From: Bacteroides sp.
Lineage (GTDB): Bacteria; Bacteroidota; Bacteroidia; Bacteroidales; Bacteroidaceae
NCBI GenBank assembly: GCA_019414725.1
Contig: DXLM01000006.1
Location: forward strand, 6,509-70,508
DNA: 64,000 bases
Direction of reading: 5' to 3'
Positions within the stretch are counted from its first letter, which is position 1, and the number at the start of each line of letters is the position of its first letter. Below are positions 60,677-64,000 of the stretch, piece by piece. The notes beneath the pieces were generated by a model that ran no database searches, was not told the DNA's origin, and worked only from the letters and a program-made list of their open reading frames with translations. The translations under genes were made by a program, and so were the position numbers.

Positions 60677-60798
60677 TGTTTTCTATATTCCTGCGGAGTA
60701 GAGCCGGTGAACCGTTTAAAGAATTGGGTGAAGAACGCCGTATTTTCAAATCCCAGCGAATGGGCTATCTCCTTTACGAACATATACGCAATTACTTC
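60673..60798 (-). pseudogene. Remnant of an AraC-family regulator (C-terminal helix-turn-helix)
   Basis: About 42 codons matching the second helix-turn-helix of AraC/XylS regulators: VKEIAHSLGFENTAFFTQFF, then KRFTGSTPQEYRKH and the stop. The open frame extends upstream to 61080 but that part shows no AraC sequence and overlaps a receptor remnant on the other strand, so the gene is broken near 60798. It converges with the apbE-like remnant, overlapping its last 4 nt. Confidence 0.82.
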
Positions 60799-60912
60799 GG
60801 CGTGAAAGTGACAAAGGGAGTCGCTTTCCAGTTTATGGTGAACAACCTGTTGAGCAAGGAGTGCGGCTATCGTTCGATAACATTCATGGTGAAATTGGAT
60901 ATTACTTTTTAA
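60793..60912 (+). pseudogene. Remnant of a TonB-dependent receptor C-terminus
   Basis: About 39 codons: FGVKVTKGVAFQFMVNNLLS, KECGYRSITFMVKLDITF, stop. The MVNNLLSKE and terminal TFMVKLDITF strands resemble the last barrel strands of Bacteroides TonB-dependent receptors, which end in Phe. The usual 30-40 residues between them are missing, indicating an internal deletion. It abuts the AraC remnant at 60793-60798, so the junction marks an old rearrangement. Confidence 0.68.
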
Positions 60913-61222
60913 CAGTAGAAGGATAATAACCAGGAGCCGTAATGGAGAGATTACTTTCGTTACGACTCCTTTCGCATGCCGTCTGCATGATTTTAACGTC
61001 TCAACTCTCTTATTCACAGTCGTTAGACCATGTGTAGCCATGTGTATCGCATTCCACATCATTGTAGAAAAAATGCCCATCAGACATTTGCATTATGCAA
61101 TATGAATAATTCATAAGGGTCTGTTTTACAGCAATATGATAAATATCCATTTATTTGGCACGGTGATTGTCTATTCTTTAGCGTAAGACGATAAGATGTT
61201 TAACAATTTAATAATTAGCATT

Positions 61223-61528
61223 ATGAAAAAGGTATTGTTTGCAGTAGCACTGGTAATGGGATTAGGTAGTTCAGTAGCATTCGCTAACAACATGGCATCA
61301 GATGTTGAAATCGTTGCAATGGTGAACGAGTTTAAACCGATTGATATAAAGGAACTCCCGCAGGCAGTTCAGGACGCCATCAAGAAAGACTATGCTGAAT
61401 CCACCATTAAGGAAGCAGCCGTAGAAGTGGCAGAAGATGGCGTAAAGACTTATAAAGTAACTTTGGTTGATGCCGTCGGAACCGAAAGCGTTGTGTTTTT
61501 CAACGAAAAAGGTGAAATGCTGAAATAA
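61223..61528 (+). CDS. Exported PepSY-like small protein, second copy
   Basis: A 101-residue protein from the ATG at 61223 (MKKVLFAVALVMGLGSSVAF, signal peptide), preferred over an in-frame ATG at 61196. Mature core: IDIKELPQAVQDAIKKDYAE, then STIKEAAVEVAEDGVKTYKV and ESVVFFNEKGEMLK. It is related to the protein at 48752-49075 and intact, although its neighbours are broken genes. The left end of the IS element begins 50 nt downstream and provides a terminator. Probably periplasmic; function unknown. Confidence 0.85.
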   Translation: MKKVLFAVALVMGLGSSVAFANNMASDVEIVAMVNEFKPIDIKELPQAVQDAIKKDYAESTIKEAAVEVAEDGVKTYKVTLVDAVGTESVVFFNEKGEMLK

Positions 61529-61577
61529 TTCTGAATGGTTATTTAGGATAACAGTTACATTTGCACATAAAATAAAC

Positions 61578-61614
61578 AAGGCTGTCTCAAATAAACTTTG
61601 GGATGGCCTTTTTT
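61578..61614 (+). terminator. Terminator formed by the left end of the IS element
   Basis: A 14-position stem (61578-61591/61597-61610), with three G-T wobbles and a 5-nt loop, is followed by a T-run to 61614. The 5' arm includes the left IS terminal repeat. It would end transcription from the PepSY-like gene and shield the transposase. Confidence 0.8.
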
Positions 61615-63254
61615 GTGTCTGCAAAAAATCGGGTAAGCCCTAACTTCGCTCAGCCAGAACTTGCCCATCTCCCTAATTTTTTGTATCTTAGGGCATCAAG
61701 TAAGATATCCCAAAGATAATGTTTAAAAGTTACACATCCAACGATAATCTGCTTTTACCTCCATGTTTAGGCGATTTTATTCCCCAGAACGATCCGGTCC
61801 GGGTTGTTCACCGTATCATTGAACAGATAAACCTTGAAGAACTTAACCGCAGGTATTCTCCTAAAGGCTGTTCTGCGTATCACCCGCGCATGATGCTTCA
61901 GATTCTTGTCTATGCTTATCTGCGTAATATCTATTCCAGCCGTCGCATAGAAGAGTTCTGTCGCAATGACATCCGCTTCATGTGGCTTACCGGCAATTTG
62001 ACTCCTGATCATAATACCATCAACCGTTTCCGTAGCAGCCGGCTGAAGGATGTGCTGAAGACAATATTTGCCACCATTGTAAAATTCCTCGTGTCGGAAG
62101 GTTTTGTAAGTCTGGATGTGGCCTGTACCGACGGAACGAAGATGGAGGCGAACGCCAACCGTTATACGTTCGTCTGGGGCAAGTCCATACATACCCGCAT
62201 ATCCAGAATCGCTGAACAGCTTGAGGAGATATGGCGGTACGCCGAGTCCGTCACTAAGCAGGAGCTGCGTGATTCCACTCCGGTTACATATCAGGATATC
62301 ACCCCGGAGAAAGTGGAAAAGGCACTCGGGCAGATAGATGATGCCCTGAATGGAGTGGATGCTGACAAGAAGATGAAAGCGAAGGTAAGACGTGTAAGGA
62401 AGTCATGGCCTGAACAGCTCAAGAAATATGAATCGCAGGGAAAGATACTTGACGGACGTAACAGCTACTCAAAGACAGACAATGATGCTACTTTCATGCG
62501 CATGAAAGATGACCATATGAAGAACAGACAACTCAAACCCGGATACAATCCCCAGTTCAGTACCAATAAACAGTTCATTCTGAACTATACCATCCATCAG
62601 TGTTGGGCGATACCTCCACCTATCCTCTGCATATGGATGATTTCCATTCCCTCTACGGCAGATACCCTGACGTGTCTGTCTGTGATGCCGGATACGGAAG
62701 TGAAGAGAACTATCTGTATGCTTTCAGACATGGCATTGAAACCTTTATAAAGTACAATTATTTTCATAACGAAGAAACCGACGGCATGTATTGTCCTACG
62801 GGACAGAGAATGGAAAGACTCTCCGATGCAAGGCGGGTAACAAACAACGGTTTTGTGCAGACCATATCAAGATACAAGGCACGTAACTATAAGGACTGCC
62901 CGTTAAGATGCCGGTGCTACAGAAGCCGCTCGGAAAGGATTGTACAGGTAAATCACCGTCTGAGGAAAATCAAGGAAAGAGAACGTGAAAAGCTACTCTC
63001 TGATGAAGGTCTGAAATATCGCAGTCAGCGACCACAGGATGTGGAAGCCGTATTTGGAAACCTCAAGAACAACAAGCACTTCAAGAGGTTCCATCTTCGT
63101 GGATTTAAGAAGGTTGAAATTGAGTTCGCCCTGCTAGCCATAGCATATAATCTTGCAAAAGTAGCCTCTTAGGAGGCTTATGGCAACGAAAAAGCAGTTT
63201 GAAAGGATGAAATCTTCAAAAGTAAGTTTGTAAACACCTCTTTTGAGACAGCCT
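61579..63254 (+). mobile_element. IS1182-family insertion sequence
   Basis: About 1.68 kb bounded by 13-bp perfect terminal inverted repeats aggctgtctcaaa (61579-61591) and tttgagacagcct (63242-63254). The single transposase gene lies inside. No target-site duplication is evident (left flank aaca, right flank ctcc), so one side may have been rearranged after insertion, or the target repeat has decayed. Confidence 0.88.
61719..63172 (+). pseudogene. IS1182-family transposase, frameshifted
   Basis: A DDE transposase split into two frames. The first part (61719 to about 62600) has the N-terminal domain (RYSPKGCSAYHPRMMLQILV, YLRNIYSSRRIEEFCRNDIR, LTPDHNTINRFRS) and the first Asp in ACTDGTKMEANANRYTFVWG. 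The second (about 62600-63172) continues MLGDTSTYPLHMDDFHSLYG with the second Asp in VCDAGYGSEENYLYAF and the Glu in DVEAVFGNLKNNKHFKRFHL. Reading across CATCAG-TGTTGG suggests loss of one base, ATG expected after CAG. No slippery sequence is present, so programmed frameshifting is unlikely and the copy is probably inactive. Confidence 0.88.
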
Positions 63255-63274
63255 CTCCTTTTTTAGTAAATTTG
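63242..63274 (+). promoter_or_regulatory. Possible hybrid promoter at the right IS end
   Basis: The terminal repeat supplies TTTG (63242-63245). The flank has TAAATTTG (63267-63274), 21 nt away, an ideal Bacteroidetes promoter spacing. It would drive rightward transcription into the debris at 63300-63840. Confidence 0.6.
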
Positions 63275-63328
63275 TATCTGTCTAATTTTTAAGCCCCTAT
63301 ATCCATACTCAATCTAACCAAACATCGC

Positions 63329-63840
63329 ATGAAGTGGTACTGCTTCATCCAAATGCAACTGATAGGCACGTTCGTACATTATTTTGTGCTTGATTGTATC
63401 GTTATATCCATTGCAGCCATTATCTGTAGTCCATTTGTATCCATGACCCATTACAGACAGGCGTTGTTCAGTATGACTTATTTTTCCTCCCTGGTGTTTT
63501 TTATGGAGTATACATTGTGCATTTTGCGGCACCGGCCAAATATCCGGATAGAGGCATAAACCGTGCACGATGGAAATATATTTTTTCATTCTACGGTTTG
63601 TGGGCTCCGTGACCATTTTCCCTTATATGTTAACCTATATGTATTGGGATACGAATATTGTCCATGCCATTATCCTCCTTTACATTTTTATTATTGTCAA
63701 ATAGATAAGATACTCACGGAAGAGTGGGTTATGGCCTATACTGCCTGCGGCATCATGGTCTGTTTTTCTGCTTGTACTATATAGAGCTTAATGTACAGCT
63801 TGAGGATTTCAAAAAAATTGTGACGGGCTTTGGCAGGCAG
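63329..63840 (+). pseudogene. Debris of a membrane-protein gene
   Basis: A short frame at 63329-63559 (77 codons, starts MKWYCFIQMQLIG) reads as hydrophobic segments (VHYFVLDCIVISIAAIIC; FSMTYFSSLVFFMEYTLCIL). Sequence after it continues in other frames with similar character (RARWKYIFSFYGLWAP; YYIELNVQLEDFKKIVTGFG, stop about 63840). The switching of frames with sensible-looking residues suggests a decayed membrane protein. I cannot name the family, and no single intact gene is supported. Confidence 0.5.
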
Positions 63841-63900
63841 TAATTCTAAGACTTTTAATGAAGAAAAATTAAGCCACCCCTTAAAAAAGGAGATATTTCC

Positions 63901-63932
63901 TTTGAAAGAATTCATTTCTTTTATTACATTTG
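63901..63932 (+). promoter_or_regulatory. Consensus promoter near the window end
   Basis: TTTG (63901-63904), 20 nt, TACATTTG (63925-63932). It probably serves a gene beginning beyond the window. A short inverted repeat aaagga/tccttt (63886-63891/63898-63903) overlaps the -33 box. Confidence 0.7.
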
Positions 63933-64000
63933 TATTAGTCTTTTAAAAATAGAAGATTTATAGTAAAGCGTTAAGGCATTATCCAAGTTCAGGAAATCCC

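Noticed and set aside
60799..61080. Upstream part of the minus-strand AraC frame
   Set aside because: It is open but shows no AraC features and overlaps the TonB-receptor tail; chance extension of the remnant.
1..64000. CRISPR arrays, tRNA and rRNA genes, phage structural genes, toxin-antitoxin pairs
   Set aside because: Looked for by eye on both strands: no regularly spaced repeats, no cloverleaf or rRNA-like stretch, and no such protein families were recognised. tRNAs can be missed without a scan.

Overview
The window looks like the chromosome of a gut Bacteroidales species, most likely Phocaeicola or Bacteroides. The reasons are the AT-rich intergenic DNA, promoters of the Bacteroidetes type (TTTG, 19-21 nt, TAnnTTTG), a SusC/SusD pair, a roughly 1100-residue SecA with an SEC-C tail, DUF4105, DUF6249 and DUF5715 family proteins, and IS1182-type transposase. 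The species is an inference from gene content; no rRNA or tRNA gene was seen.

About 1-57,700 is ordinary, densely packed core genome. It begins with the 3' part of valS, followed by an ECF sigma factor unit, a lipoprotein and secA. Next is an alkaline-phosphatase-fold protein that appears to have lost its catalytic metal ligands, paired with a DUF4105 protein. A six-gene envelope operon follows: coaX, an outer-membrane protein, a TPR protein, lptC, a CorC/HlyC-type protein and a PpiD-like foldase. A triple TonB-C protein precedes the ilv operon (ilvD-ilvB-ilvN-acyl-ACP thioesterase-ilvC, minus strand). That operon is headed by an unannotated 24-codon leader peptide rich in Ile, Val and Leu, with a terminator and a matching antiterminator, which is a classical attenuator layout. 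A TlpA-like/SusC/SusD operon follows, then a radical SAM/DUF4130 pair of the DNA-modification/repair type, truA, a DUF5715 lipoprotein, phoH, purC, menG/ubiE, aroE, a hydrolase, a TPM/LemA pair, aroC, an M20 peptidase, a lipoprotein-like nitroreductase, xpt with a xanthine permease, an AmgK-like kinase fused to a RapZ C-terminal domain together with a MurU-like nucleotidyltransferase, and a Yip1-smpB-metH operon whose MetH lacks the reactivation domain.

About 57,720-64,000 is different. It is a decaying accessory region containing a tyrosine recombinase cut off before its catalytic C-terminus, an N-truncated apbE-like gene with an in-frame stop, the tail of an AraC-type regulator abutting the last residues of a TonB-dependent receptor, one intact small PepSY-like exported protein, an IS1182-type element whose transposase has a 1-nt frameshift, and membrane-protein debris. 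The right end of the IS supplies a TTTG box at the correct distance from a TAAATTTG box in the flank, so it may have created a hybrid promoter.

No CRISPR array, complete phage or toxin system was seen. The best candidates for follow-up are the ilv attenuator, the kinase-RapZ fusion, the pseudo-phosphatase, the nested inverted repeat in front of the sigma factor and the hybrid IS promoter.
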